Below are positions 11,701-21,185 of a stretch of DNA of 64,000 nucleotides, piece after piece; position 1 is the stretch's first letter, and each line of letters starts with the position of its first letter. Both the position numbers and the translations under genes were made by a program. Source of the DNA: Symbiodinium natans (lineage: Eukaryota; Sar; Dinophyceae; Suessiales; Symbiodiniaceae); contig CAJNDS010000765.1 of NCBI GenBank assembly GCA_905221605.1, positions 1-64,000 of the forward strand. Reading direction: 5' to 3'. A model generated the notes under the pieces. The model saw only the letters and a list, made by a program, of their open reading frames with translations, had not been told where the DNA came from and searched no databases.

Positions 11701-11740
11701 GAGGCAACACGGGCAACTGCTGGCCTTGCGAGGACTCCAT
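5774..11740 (-). CDS. gag-pol: Copia Gag-Pol polyprotein, element 1
   Basis: 1988 residues from the first ATG (11738-11740); the frame is open a little further upstream without an ATG. Domains in order: Gag with a Gln/Ala-rich start, Lys/Gly repeats (about 313-367) and a CCHC knuckle CHNCGKKGHYASEC (379-392); aspartic protease with DSG at D609; an acidic linker and a SAP-like helix-extension-helix motif (about 902-937, TLSTLRTACQVLGIGKSGGK); integrase with an HHCC-type region (HELSHMPYADWCPHC) and a D1013/D1095/E1134 triad; reverse transcriptase with LDVSDAF (D1593) and VHVDD (D1670/D1671) in place of the usual YVDD; RNase H with SDSDW (D1859), SSCEAEY and CDNAAA. It supplies the proteins for cytoplasmic reverse transcription and nuclear integration. 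An in-frame 33-bp tandem duplication lies just after integrase D1013 and may impair that enzyme. Confidence 0.93.
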   Translation of the reverse strand: MESSQGQQLPVLPQEATASGSGNPFLPGSPAAGQLDMAQMQMLMAQMVETAQAAAQAAQAAVARPSSSSGTAGFADANKILNRPTEFGSAVHDNDVAQWAEWSHSFRTWLVFADHEYETDLKIVEENLNTPVDLSTADAARVARSQRLFAILASVLRAKPKAILRQVSDKSGLEVWRVLTNTFAPRTKFRGLALLNALMSLPTFTKDRSLREQIQGLERVAEEYRKVTNNSPGEHVMLGTLVRCLPHALRQHVQLQMSEASTYQSIRDYVLGYEVTTTSWTSAKMHQALGVVPMAPSAGQEQSPVPMEVDALIRRDKERHPKGKGKEKHPKGKGKERQPKGKGKERHPKGKGKERQPKGKGPHQESPGTGKGQRAKGTCHNCGKKGHYASECWSAPRVQAVQNAPSGQPSDAATTVSTLGPSVSQVAPSTATTQHRVARVAIDMTSPEFTICQEGRINAVLMCDGQSRQDDPDPSWLSFVSLCQSVANAAVTSPKPAELQPVVPSTSVEMFDMSYADEDGAWTVPEGELCGINLMPSDRPACAAACLSTHASNFAAECNTKRKCEVSKHVPARIRHALMTQKSADARDALCVRAVTSDMPGTTKELVIDSGSDESCLPESWRHVGVAGGITTNSYRDAQGSVISGSQMRTAVLDIDGVQFKERWLLGSVTQPLFSVGKLLKRGWNLIHTDNTPFLTSPDNAIRVPLHYRHNSLHATGTIMNVSVCTNHEADRAVMALTVGDVWLSLPDKFVEVQPGIFARRDYTTNFLDVTVPLGHKGVAYRTTLQQRPTGWQVIEVNSLVENLDQADCEIAPPVNRQTITIGSVHPVNIDSLFSRVPNAMPSAAPPDDDFPDVPDDAMNFEEHDEHDENVATGDDGGGVGPLVQAEDVPAQGHVIVNGIELHLGCTLSTLRTACQVLGIGKSGGKKTVLQRIEQHLKTQELLQQHEFQTDGREPLREQKFVEAPTAEEQRRHELSHMPYADWCPHCVRFRAKADKHVRAKPDVREDSVCCMDFAYTGRRTPAQFEGTGRRTPAQFEGHTQEKLVVLVLKDSHTGAVHAIPTPAKGGTIAFKYLVAETCRFLNYCGHQTCTIRSDSEPACLALQRGIKAFRSKMGLQTHLEQTEASDHQGNEAEQSIDGIRQLAGCILDQFEERAETTIGSSHPMHAYAWRHAAWLHMRMSRQNDLSAFHVINGRPYLGKLVCFGETVFARVKSSIKGKARWCKMLWLGKLPVSDLHFGVTEGGYMLSSRSIRRLPKQYLATMCASLVDMPWTQASFLAGQVGQARKQKTQAEALSAGGEEAGEAAHEQVAEVPSQQGASERPMPFPEHLLPDDAMLSELVPPPPRMPAAYTPEPPTPMSSTPLQPPQAETPIGVAPLDSPMASVDQAEDMLPPGVVRHAAEHTGGDAPARKKLRLDALQVSAHDAEMFHLDESIELVDESAEQFLDCEDQDDNQSEWAEQPGSDLDIPSILIKPFSEVEPQCSASEQAEIDAAADAFELARLLGSSVLEQMQSWQPGHRTLSSKYVRSWRAKTLGGEKKWLRRSRLVAREFAHLDPERQHLFAPTTTQCMLRIIPALFVRHFHEGWALMSLDVSDAFLQCKQEHETLTKVNGQWFRLLRMLPGQRDGSATWFRDFMQEIKTAVEAEPLAEQPVLFRIPKPAGAGMVHVDDMLCTGPVKRLEDLERHLKSKFKVSVDWIRSVGEEVTFLKRRHVLVSPELLVVEPDVKYLDKLLQVTGLSGAKARSKAAPFPTGGLPTDSEPDPELDPETATRYRSALGILMYLSVDLLASQFGIRYLATRAHKPTQGCWKLLRHLTSYVSSHRSHVIGLSKPTLGKGLVCNRVSEHKTSVLEMFSDSDWSGDKRTRRSVSACCVVWDGQLLYSSSHTQKVISLSSCEAEYNSLVAGSATAILLQNCICHVCPDLDVKLSCLCDNAAARSLGNRQGVGRTRHIDGKLLWLQQKTQEKLLEVIPVGTGDNVSDLPTKAL
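8628..8693 (-). repeat. 33-bp tandem duplication inside integrase
   Basis: Two adjacent copies, 8628-8660 and 8661-8693, identical by reading. They add the residues TGRRTPAQFEG a second time, directly after the first catalytic aspartate strand of element 1 integrase. The frame is kept. Confidence 0.9.
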
Positions 11741-11768
11741 TGGGACTGTGTTTAAGCAGAAAAAATGC

Positions 11769-12266
11769 TCACTCCAAATCAATCACAGAATCGGAATGCT
11801 TCAATGCACGATCAAAGACTTGGCTCGCACTGGAGGATCTCTGGCGACGCTCGGAACCTTGCCTGCCCACTGAAGACACGGGACACACCGAAGAACTGGA
11901 AGGCTCACAATCGGTGGCACGCAACAATGAACGAAGGTCGGCGTTGGCTGCTTCAAGATCCCTCTCAAACAACGAACTCTCTTCTTCTGGATGCAAAGAT
12001 GCAAGCTGCACACTCTCGGGCACACAGCTGTCGGATACTTCCTCAGCCCCGAAAACAATGAAAGCCTCTCTGAGATCTCCCTGGCTCAAGCACTTAAGTC
12101 CAAACTGCCACACCTCAGGCACGGAGTGCAGTTGCTCAAGACGCTGCTCGAACGCTTCCTGATACCTGTAAAGGATCTTACCCCACGAAACCTGTGACCT
12201 GTTCTCTGGCTTGGGCCTCCGGATCAGTTGCTCCACGTAGAAGCTGTGCAGCCTCTCCCGTTTTGC
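11769..12266 (-). CDS. Small ORF upstream of Gag in copia element 1
   Basis: An open frame of about 165 codons between the primer-binding site and Gag, in a different frame from Gag, ending 29 bp before the Gag ATG. It contains no ATG, so it would need a non-AUG start or splicing from the leader. The product is mixed polar with a likely helical acidic part (SSLFERDLEAANADLRSLL) and a Ser-rich tail. I do not recognise a family. It could be a real leader protein, a displaced N-terminus of Gag after a frameshift, or chance. Confidence 0.3.
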   Translation of the reverse strand, partial: AKRERLHSFYVEQLIRRPKPENRSQVSWGKILYRYQEAFEQRLEQLHSVPEVWQFGLKCLSQGDLREAFIVFGAEEVSDSCVPESVQLASLHPEEESSLFERDLEAANADLRSLLRATDCEPSSSSVCPVSSVGRQGSERRQRSSSASQVFDRALKHSDSVIDLE

Positions 12267-12414
12267 TCAAGCACACAATGGCTCGTCCGGTCGGCCCCGG
12301 GAACTGCAAGCTACGGGTCCCTGAATCCTAAACCAACAGGACAACGTCAAGAGGCTCCACACGAACTTCGCCTTGCAAAGAACGAGAACCCCCGTGTCTC
12401 GAAGCTTGGGTCAG

Positions 12415-12431
12415 CCCAAGCTCCGCTACCA
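12415..12431 (-). promoter_or_regulatory. Primer-binding site of copia element 1
   Basis: On the minus strand TGGTAGCGGAGCTTGGG follows the 5' LTR directly. It would pair with a tRNA 3' end ...GCTCCGCTACCA. This differs by one base in the acceptor part from the animal-type initiator tRNA-Met end CTCTGCTACCA, so initiator tRNA-Met is the likely primer. The same site, apart from one base near its end, occurs in the surrounding non-coding element. Confidence 0.75.
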
Positions 12432-12565
12432 TGAAAATGTTTTGAACTCTCAAAGACGCCTGCAGATGCAACTCGATCTCAAAGTGAAACATGTGAGTGC
12501 ATGAAATACTGCAAAGCAAATCACATGATAAAATGGGGACTTTCGATACGGCAAAATGTTCAACA
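12432..12565 (-). repeat. 5' LTR of copia element 1
   Basis: 134 bp, identical by reading to 4151-4284. It should carry the promoter and the transcript start and end signals. At 134 bp it is short for copia LTRs. Followed by the target duplication TGGAG (12566-12570). Confidence 0.92.
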
Positions 12566-12570
12566 TGGAG

Positions 12571-15500
12571 TCAATGCCGACTCCTGGGGTCAATACTGAC
12601 TCCTTCCTCCTCTCCGTCCCTCGGCTAAGGCTTCAGCCGCAAGCCGAACAACAAAAAGGATGGGAGGGCGGGAGAACGAGAGGACCAATCAACACGGACG
12701 ACTCAGCAACACAAAAGGAAAGCACGCAAGCCAAGCGTATCAACCAAGGACGCCAAACGCACCAAGTCAGGCAAAACAGGAGCCCGCCAGGGCCAATCGC
12801 CATCAGTAAGAGGCGTCACCTCTCTCATAACTGGCAACGTGCAATAAACAACCGAAGAAACTCCAACACGCCCATAATGTAGACAAGACAACCGACCAAG
12901 CAAACGGGGCAAGGCAAAACCAACTGGTGTAGCAATTACACGTTGCTGTTGGCAAAGGTGCAGCAGCAGAAGCCAACACTTCAATTTGCAGCACTAAAAC
13001 TTCAAGAAGACGCACATGTCACCCGACAGTGACCAAAGCGATTATGCATGCTAAAGAACACAGCGCAAATGTATACCGAGGCAATCAATCAAGCAAGCAT
13101 GTAAGCAATACCAACTTCCAGCTTCAACTGCTCAAGCCAGTTTTTTTGGCACCATCACCTTCGTCAAGGCGCTATACAGCACACCGCTTCTGCAAGAAAC
13201 ACGCACAATGTAAACAGGACGTGCAACGACAACAGCAACGCGCGCAACCAACTCAACTCTCAATAGTCAAGCGACAATCACATCTTGCAAGTGGAGCTCA
13301 ATCTGACTTGCAAGACTAGAGAAACACGCTCCTCCAATGATCTTGCCGAGAGACCAAAACAAGCAACCAAAACTCGACGCACCAAAAGCAACTGCTACAA
13401 GTATGCAATCAGCACAAACGCTCCACAGGCGGACTGAATGAACAATCCGGCCTGCTAAGCAATGGGAACAGGCTCCCACCTTGAGTCTGCCAATCACTTC
13501 AAAAACTAAAACCACCGCGCACATCATCAAGTCAGCAAGCAGCGTCACACCTAAGCAGTCACTCAGACAAACTCTCAAATCTGCCATAGAATGCGCAAGT
13601 TTCCAAACCAAAACAATTGAGGATCAAAAGGTCCAATCATGAGTCGTAGGAGTTGTAGGCACAACTGTTTTCCAACCAATGTAGCAACGACAACGCGGCA
13701 CAAAGCAACCAAAACCAGGCAACCAAAACGCACAATACTTGTCATCACCATGAGCCAAGAATCAACAGCGACTCAACCTGAGCCACCTTGACCCGAATCT
13801 CCAATAACAAGCAGACGCTCGTAACAAAATCAGACTCACAAGCAAGCATACGCTCACCACCAGACTCTTCAATGTATTGCAGCGCAGGCACCAAGCAATG
13901 AACTGTCTCAACTCACGGCTCCAACTAGCCAACCCGAGCAAGCAAGCCAGCAAGCACGCACTCTTCCAACAATCCACAGATGAAACGCACAACGGCTGAC
14001 CAACGCCTTGAAGAGACAATGTCACGCTTCCGTCCCTTGCTGTGCAATCAGCACATCTGAGAAAATCAATCACAGCCAAGTACACAAAACTCTAGTACTT
14101 GAGCACACCCGCCAAGGGCTTCTGTACGACAAAACCATTTTCAATCGACCGATTTTTGGTTTTCGGCGTGTTTTGGGGTTTAGGATCCACGGAAAGGAGC
14201 AAACCCATCCAACTGCCAACTTGGGACTAGCAATAAGGCCAGCTTCAAGCGGCGACATCGACCTGGCTGCAATCGAGCACGACAGACAACAAAGCCAACA
14301 ACCACAACGACGAAGTCAGGCAAGGAATCAATCAGCTCACTCCTTCAAGCACAACTGCCATGCGCATTAGCAATCCTGCAGAATGAGATATTCCTCTGAT
14401 CAATTTCAAGACAACATTCATACGCGCCTTTCAATGAATACTGTCCCGAGCGAACGGAACACGAAAATAATAAAGGCATGCACTTCTCTCAAATTCAAGG
14501 GAACGACCAAGGACCATCACAAGTATGCAATCCAAGCAGACAAGCACACGCAGATCCATCAATCACGCTTGAAGCAAGACAAGCGAACGTTTCCAATGCT
14601 CTGATCTGCGCCGACCATGTCTGAGCCACCGAGAAACAAGCAGTCATCAATCCAACAGGCTCTGGCAAAAGGCGAACCACATCAACCAACCGAGCACAAG
14701 CCAATTACGCAGCTCGTGCCTCAGCGCACTCCTTGCTGTGCAATCAAGGTACAAAGACAACCATGCTCACACATGCTCAAGCAAGGGCAACAGCGAAGTC
14801 CAATGCTTCACGCAAGTAAGATTCGACACAAGCAAAAAAAAACTCTCAAACAACTTGCCCAATCCGAGCTTCACTGGCGATATTACAAGGTCGCAGCCCA
14901 ATCCGCCCATCGGAAGCTTTCGCATATCAATGGCTAAGCTGTCCGAGCAGCTAGCGCTTTGTCAACCGGGCAGCGAGTCCGAGATGACGAAAGACAACAA
15001 TGATAGAGGCTCAACTATACACGCCGGTTTGGGGCCAATTGTTTCAAGTAAGCAGCAAGTACTTCAACCATCAATCCCAACTACAAAATTGTCACAATGC
15101 ACGCTTCTCAAAAAGCACAAGTCCGACACTCGCGAATCAAGCACAAGCAATACGACAGTGGACACCTGCAATGCCTTTCAAATTCTCACGCCAGCACTCC
15201 CAAGCGCTAAACAATGTTTAAGGCTTTCGATAGCGGTGAGCGCTCACAATAGTCAAGCGTGAGACAGGGTCTCAAAATGTTCGGCCGAAGGAACTGCACA
15301 CAGTTCCAACCAACGTAGCTACAATGCTGTTTTAGCAATACGCCTACTAGGTCGTGGTCGACGGCCCGACGTGTTCGGGAATGCAAGCTACAGCTGGGCT
15401 GAATTCAATGGTCAACCTTGTCCATCCAATCTGTCCGGCCTCTCTTGGCCAATCACCTTCAGATCATTCCTTTTCAAGCGCACTTCTCTGGACATCTCCT

Positions 15501-16594
15501 TTTCAGCACCTTTTTATCCAATACACAACTCCTTCACATACCCTCAACGGTTCTTCAGTCAACTCTCTCAACTTCAATCAAGCAATCGACCAATCCTTCT
15601 TCAACAACACCTTGGTGCTCCTTAGTCACGCAGATACACGCAACGCTTCTGTGCTTTGATCCACAACAATCATGTCTGTTTCATCTGTTCTACCTTCTTT
15701 CCTGAGTAGTCTTGCGCGTCTGTGCAGTACGGATAGCTTTGGCGTAAGGTATCTGCACTGTGTCGCAAGTGCGAATTCGCTTTTACCATACCTTTCAACT
15801 TTGCGGTGCATGTGAAGATAGAAGCATATTTTTGCCGCAGTCTGACAGCAATGTTTGCCTTTTGAACGTTGTGCATGATTCTCGAGTGGCCCAAACTGCA
15901 CTTGTTAGGCCTCCGGCCAAGAGCGCAAAATGTGGCTTGTGCTAATTTTGCCGTTGTGGACGGGGAAGGTGGGTGTTTGTGAGTTTGTGCGCTTCTCTTT
16001 GGTTAGTGAGAGCAAGAACGCCAGAAGTGCTTTGCGCATTGCGTTGACCTTTGTCTGCGAGCAAGAGCGAGAACGCAGCACAGGTCGTATCAACTCTTTG
16101 CAACAGTGGAGTGCGCTTAGCACAAGTGCCACGTCTTCCAGCTAGCCTTGCCACCAGGTGCCCGCACATGCACAGTTTTTCTGGGGACTGGAACCCTCAA
16201 TCATTTCTTTCTTTCCTCTTTCTTTCTTCAATCTTTCCTTTTCGTCTAAGGCTGGGACAAAAGCTCTAAACCCAATGGCTCTTCTCGGCCACCTTTCACT
16301 TTCTTTGGCTTTCTTTCGCCTTCCTTTGTTTCAATACCTTTTACCTTTCCTAATCCTTTTCCTTTCCTTTTTCGTTGGGGACTTGAACCTCCAATCTTTT
16401 CAGTGGGGACTGGAACCTCCAGTTCCTCGCAATTCCTTTTCTCTGTGGGGACTGAAACCTCCACTTCCTTTGTCCATTCTTTTCTTTCAATCTACTTCTC
16501 CTCTTGTCACAAGACAATCTACCAGGCAGCGACAACGAACTTTGTACAATCCTACCTTACTGAGCTAGTCCACGAGCAGGCCCCAGCTCTTCAG
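12571..16594 (-). other. 5' internal part of the large non-coding element
   Basis: About 4 kb without a recognisable gene; short ORFs only. It is CAA/CAATC-rich like the 648-4150 half. Near its 5' end (16180-16470) there is pyrimidine-rich DNA with four copies of a GGGGACTGGAACC-type motif at about 16183, 16377, 16404 and 16447. Confidence 0.7.
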
Positions 16595-16611
16595 CCGAAG
16601 CTCCGCTACCA
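16595..16611 (-). promoter_or_regulatory. Primer-binding site of the large non-coding element
   Basis: TGGTAGCGGAGCTTCGG on the minus strand, directly inside the 5' LTR. It matches the element 1 site in 16 of 17 positions, which suggests the same tRNA primer and possibly the same reverse transcriptase. Confidence 0.75.
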
Positions 16612-16911
16612 TGAAATTTTCAAAGGTCACTTTCTGTACAATATTAAACTGTATGTAAACTACCAAACACATGACTGTTCAATCAATGTTGACCACACCA
16701 CAATACAAGCATACAACTGTCAGATGCAATCTCTCGCTCAGCAATCTTTTGTGTCACTTGGGCTGAGCCAATCTTTAGGCACTTGAGCCAGTCTTAAGCC
16801 AAAGCATCATGGACATGGCAATGTCCACACGCCAATGTTCTCTGTCAGTGTTGCATGTTGTTCATGCAATGGACAATGTGCATGTGCAGGAAGTAAAGCT
16901 CAATCCTAACA
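16612..16911 (-). repeat. 5' LTR of the large non-coding element
   Basis: 300 bp, TGAAATTTTCAAAGG...CAATCCTAACA. It is homologous to 345-647, and TTTAA follows at 16912-16916 as target duplication. Confidence 0.85.
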
Positions 16912-17120
16912 TTTAAGCCCCCCTTTAAGCTCCCTTTTAAGCCCCCCTTTAAGCCCCCTTTAAACCCCCCTTTGGAGCCCCCCTTTAAGCCCCCTTTAAA
17001 AAGCCCCCTTAGAGCCCCCTTTAAGGCCCCCGTGTTAAGGGGCTTAAAGCCCCCCCTTGAAGAGCCCCTTAAAGCCCCCCCTAAAGCCCCCCTGAAAAGC
17101 CGCAGCCAAGCTCCCCCTCT
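16912..17120. repeat. C-rich TTAAG satellite array, right part (degenerate)
   Basis: Continuation of the array seen at 1-344. Units here are more degenerate (TTTAAGCCCCC and variants), and it fades out near 17120. Isolated related words recur at 18183-18280. Confidence 0.8.
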
Positions 17121-17640
17121 GTGGAGGGTTTAAGCAGCAGTTTAAGAGGCCTAATACTTGCTGGGCCTTTGGGCAGCAATTTAAGAGGCGTAATACTTGC
17201 TGGGCTTCACGGTTCCAGCACGAAAGATCAGAAGAGACCCTGCCACCACAAAGTTTCAGCCCTGCAAGGTGAATGGTCCCCCCAACGCCAAGCTAAATAC
17301 AGTCGGCCTTAGTCCAGAAGGGCTTCTGCATGAGAACTCTGTACCTGCCCCCAGGGAAAGGCGCAACGCAAGGCTGTGGGTGTTTACGTCGGGACTTAGT
17401 TGAGCTCAGGCACGCCATGGAGGCAAACTGCAGAGTTCAAGTCGAAATCTTGGAACATTCCGAACTTGAAGCATCTAAAGTTCTAAAGCTCAAGCTCAAC
17501 GATGTTCTTTTTGGAAACCACTACAGCAGCTTGCCGTCAGAGCAGCTTTTTCAACTAGTTGTAAGAGACCCACTCTCTGCAACCACAAAAAACAAAAGGA
17601 AGCGAGCGGGGTGGAATTGCCCTTAAGCTCCCCTTTAAAA
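17121..17640. other. Spacer without recognised gene
   Basis: Contains two near-identical phrases, ...TAATACTTGCTGGGC at about 17149 and 17190. A related phrase in inverse orientation lies at 25665-25740, on the other side of the 1.9-kb tandem array. No gene is recognised. Confidence 0.5.
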
Positions 17641-18160
17641 AGAGTCTCACTTCTCTGGTTTCGAAGAATGAAATCCAAATACATTCCCTTCTTTCTCGTC
17701 GTAAAGGGAAATGAATGTTTAGAGTCTTACTTCTCTGGTTTCGAACAATGAAATCCAAAACAAGTACAAAAAATATAGAAAGATTCGAGGGTGGTGGAAC
17801 TTAGAATACATTCCCTTCTTTCTCTTTGTAAAGGGAATGTATGTTTAGAATCTCACTTCTCTGGCTTCGAATAATGAAATCCAAAAACAAATACAAAAAA
17901 TATAACAAGATTCGAGGGGGTGGAATTTAGAATACATTCCCTTCTTTCTCTTCGTAAAGGGAATGTATGTTTAGAGTCTTACTTCCCTGGTTTCGAAAAA
18001 TGAAATCCAAAAAAATACAAAATTATAACAAGATTCGAGTGGGGCGGAAGTTAGAATAAATTCCCTTCTCTTCCTTTGTCTCACTTCTCTAATTTCGAAG
18101 AACGAAATCCAAAACAAAACAAGATTCAAGGGGGGTGGAGTTTAGAATAAATCCTTCTCT
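17641..18160. repeat. About 125-bp tandem repeat, 4-5 copies
   Basis: The phrase CACTTCTCTGGTTTCGAA followed by AATGAAATCCAAA recurs at about 17645, 17725, 17852, 17977 and 18084, giving periods near 80, 127, 125 and 107 bp. Each full unit also carries ATACATTCCCTTCTTTCTC, then TAAAGGGAATGTATG (an inverted pair that could form a hairpin), and a run of A-rich DNA. Non-coding. Confidence 0.8.
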
Positions 18161-18482
18161 CTTATCTTTAAGATAAATTAATGTTTAAAGCCCCCTTAAG
18201 CCTTCAAGCTCCGCCTTTTAAGTCCCCTTTAAGTCCCTTCAGCTTCTCCAAAGCGCCTCTTTGCCCCTCCCCTTAAGCCTTCTTTGAGCAAAGGTGATGG
18301 ATCCATCAAGCGTAAAAGAAACAAGAATTCCCCAGCCTATTCGCGGGGTGCAAGACATGCAAAACCAAACTGCGATGCCTTACCAACAGACAAATTCCGT
18401 ATCAAAACAACAAAACCTTTGGTTCCAAAGGAAACTGGTGAGAGTTTCTGCGTTTTTCCGATGAAACCAAAGCTGGTAGAGT

Positions 18483-19192
18483 ACAGGGGAGGCCCACACA
18501 CGCGAAGCCAGAATTGCCTAGATTTTTCGACCCCAGATTTGGAGTCGCGTAAACTGGCAAACATGTGTACAGTACAGGAACGACTTGGTCTCCTAGGACT
18601 TGCTGAAAATCAAGCCCCAAAAAACAATCTCGAAACCAAACAAGTTGGCCTGATGTGGCCTCAAACCCACACGGTCTTGCTTTGTTGCGACACGTTTGTG
18701 GCCTGTTGTGGCCTGACGTGGCCTGAAAACCACACGTTTGTGGCCTGTTGTGGCCGACGTGGCCTCAAAAACACACGTTTGTGGCCTGTTGTGGCCTGAT
18801 GTGGCCTCAAAAACACACGTTTGTGGCCTGTTGTGGCCTTGTTGTGGCCTCACGGCGCATTTTTCCCCGGAAAAATGCAATTTGTGGCCATGGGGACTCG
18901 GGACCCTATAATACTATTGAAAGGGTCCCCACGCACAGCAGACGTAGGGTAATGAGGCCAGATCCGAAGACCGACCAGAATTTTAATCCAGGTTTTTTCC
19001 CAAGTCGCTTATCTTCTAAACTGAACATTGTTACAAGTGTTCAAAGACGACCTATGCACTGTTCAAAACGCGGCGCCGAAGAAAAGTTGGCAGACATAGA
19101 AATCACGTGGGGCCCCATGGCTTCACCACTCCTCCGCTGCCCGTCACTGCATCACTTTCTCTCACTCCGTCGTCCTCGCTTCCTCACTCTTT

Positions 19193-19272
<80 letters not shown>

Positions 19273-21105
19273 CTCACTTTCATTCTCACTCTCACTCTCA
19301 CTCTCGCTCTCGCTCTCGCTCTCACTCTCATCCTCACACACTCACAGACACTCTGTCACTCTCTCACACGCAAGCACTTGCTGCTCCAAAACATACGTCT
19401 GTTTGGCTCTGGCAAAGACCAGGGTCGATGGTGCTAAATTCAAAATGCTGTATAGACAGGTCTGACCCATCAACGGCGCGTTAACTGCCGCAAAAACTGA
19501 GATTGGAGACAGCGCCAAAATATGTCCAAGCATGCGCGAATGCACTTGTGGCATCCGTTCACCAGCCCCACAACCTGACCATTGTTAGAACCCCAATGAG
19601 GGTGCTCGGCAACAGCTGATTCGCCAGGAGCACAAGCCGTTCCTGCACAGTAGGTATCCTCGCTGTTCAAAGCCCAAGCCTGCCAAAAGCTTTCATTCTG
19701 CAATGTCCAGCAGACGACTCTGCGCAACAGCAGAAAACGTTGAGCCACGTTGGTCAACTTCCCGAGCTTGAAGGGCGCCTCCTATCCACAGAAAACACCG
19801 ACAAAGACCTGCAGCTCAACTGGCAAACCAGCAGAATTGCCAGGACGAAGCCCAAGTTCCGGGGAAGTCGGGCGACCCCGCTTTCAGGGCCGCAAAACAC
19901 AAGCAATTCTGGCTTCGCGAGGACGGGCCTCCACAGTTGCAGTTCTGCCTCACTGCAGCATTACAAAGACGAGTGTGCAGCTGCTTCGGACAAGCCCCCG
20001 TGCGCTCAGCGCGACGCTGCCCAAAGTGACTAGAACAAGGGCAGGTGCGCAGCCAACGAGATCCGGTTGCTTGAGCCCACAGGCTCAAATTCGGTGCCAA
20101 AAAATGGGGCCGTCTCGCGGTCCCAAAAATGGTGCCGCGAAATGGACCCAGCTCCCGCAGCACAATTTGGAACTGAATTGGGGGCGTGAAACTGCGACCC
20201 CAAAATTGGGGCCGTTTGGCGACCCCAGTTTTGGGCTCGGAGGTCGTGGTTCTCAGTAATTGATCTTTCCACGTTAAGTGCTTGTCTGTGGGCCAGAGTC
20301 GCCTGAGTGTAGCAGTCTGGAAAGCGCGGGATTGAGCCCAAAAATAGAAGAAGGCAGCTTTCTTGTGGAAGCGATCAACATGAAAGAAACGTGCACAGGG
20401 GAGGCCCACACACGCGAAGCCAGAATTGCCTAGATTTTTCGACCCCAGATTTGGAGTCGCGTAAACTGGCAAACATGTGTACAGTACAGGAACGACTTGG
20501 TCTCCTAGGACTTGCTGAAAATCAAGCCCCAAAAAACAATCTCGAAACCAAACAAGTTGGCCTGATGTGGCCTCAAACCCACACGGTCTTGCTTTGTTGC
20601 GACACGTTTGTGGCCTGTTGTGGCCTGACGTGGCCTGAAAACCACACGTTTGTGGCCTGTTGTGGCCTGACGTGGCCTCAAAAACACACGTTTGTGGCCT
20701 GTTGTGGCCTGATGTGGCCTCAAAAACACACGTTTGTGGCCTGTTGTGGCCTTGTTGTGGCCTCACGGCGCATTTTTCCCCGGAAAAATGCAATTTGTGG
20801 CCATGGGGACTCGGGACCCTATAATACTATTGAAAGGGTCCCCACGCACAGCAGACGTAGGGTAATGAGGCCAGATCCGAAGACCGACCAGAATTTTAAT
20901 CCAGGTTTTTTCCCAAGTCGCTTATCTTCTAAACTGAACATTGTTACAAGTGTTCAAAGACGACCTATGCACTGTTCAAAACGCGGCGCCGAAGAAAAGT
21001 TGGCAGACATAGAAATCACGTGGGGCCCCATGGCTTCACCACTCCTCCGCTGCCCGTCACTGCATCACTTTCTCTCACTCCGTCGTCCTCGCTTCCTCAC
21101 TCTTT

Positions 21106-21185
<80 letters not shown>

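Larger units (their letters stand above)
4151..12565 (-). mobile_element. Complete Ty1/copia element with SAP-like domain and third ORF (element 1)
   Basis: An 8415-bp element with apparently identical 134-bp LTRs (4151-4284 and 12432-12565, TG...CA) and the 5-bp target duplication TGGAG at 4146-4150 and 12566-12570. On the minus strand the order is 5' LTR, primer-binding site (12415-12431), a small ORF (11769-12266), Gag-Pol (5774-11740), an in-frame ORF after one TAG (4820-5773), a purine-rich tract (4285-4293) and the 3' LTR. Integrase precedes reverse transcriptase, which makes it Copia (Pseudoviridae) rather than Gypsy. It sits inside the larger non-coding element, so it is the younger of the two. 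Identical LTRs and a long open frame suggest recent insertion. Confidence 0.93.
345..16911 (-). mobile_element. Large non-coding LTR retroelement (LARD-like), host of a nested copia
   Basis: The element is bounded by direct LTRs 345-647 and 16612-16911, both TG...CA, and flanked by the 5-bp duplication TTTAA (340-344 and 16912-16916). Reading on the minus strand, the 5' LTR (16612-16911) is followed at once by a primer-binding site, TGGTAGCGGAGCTTCGG. Removing the nested copia element (4151-12565) and its 5-bp duplication leaves about 8.1 kb. The internal DNA (648-4150 and 12571-16611) shows no protease, integrase, reverse transcriptase or zinc knuckle in any frame and only short ORFs, and is rich in CAATC words. 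This fits a large retrotransposon derivative that borrows enzymes in trans. Total decay of an autonomous element is the alternative. The LTRs differ at several positions plus a 3-bp indel, so it is older than its guest. Confidence 0.85.
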
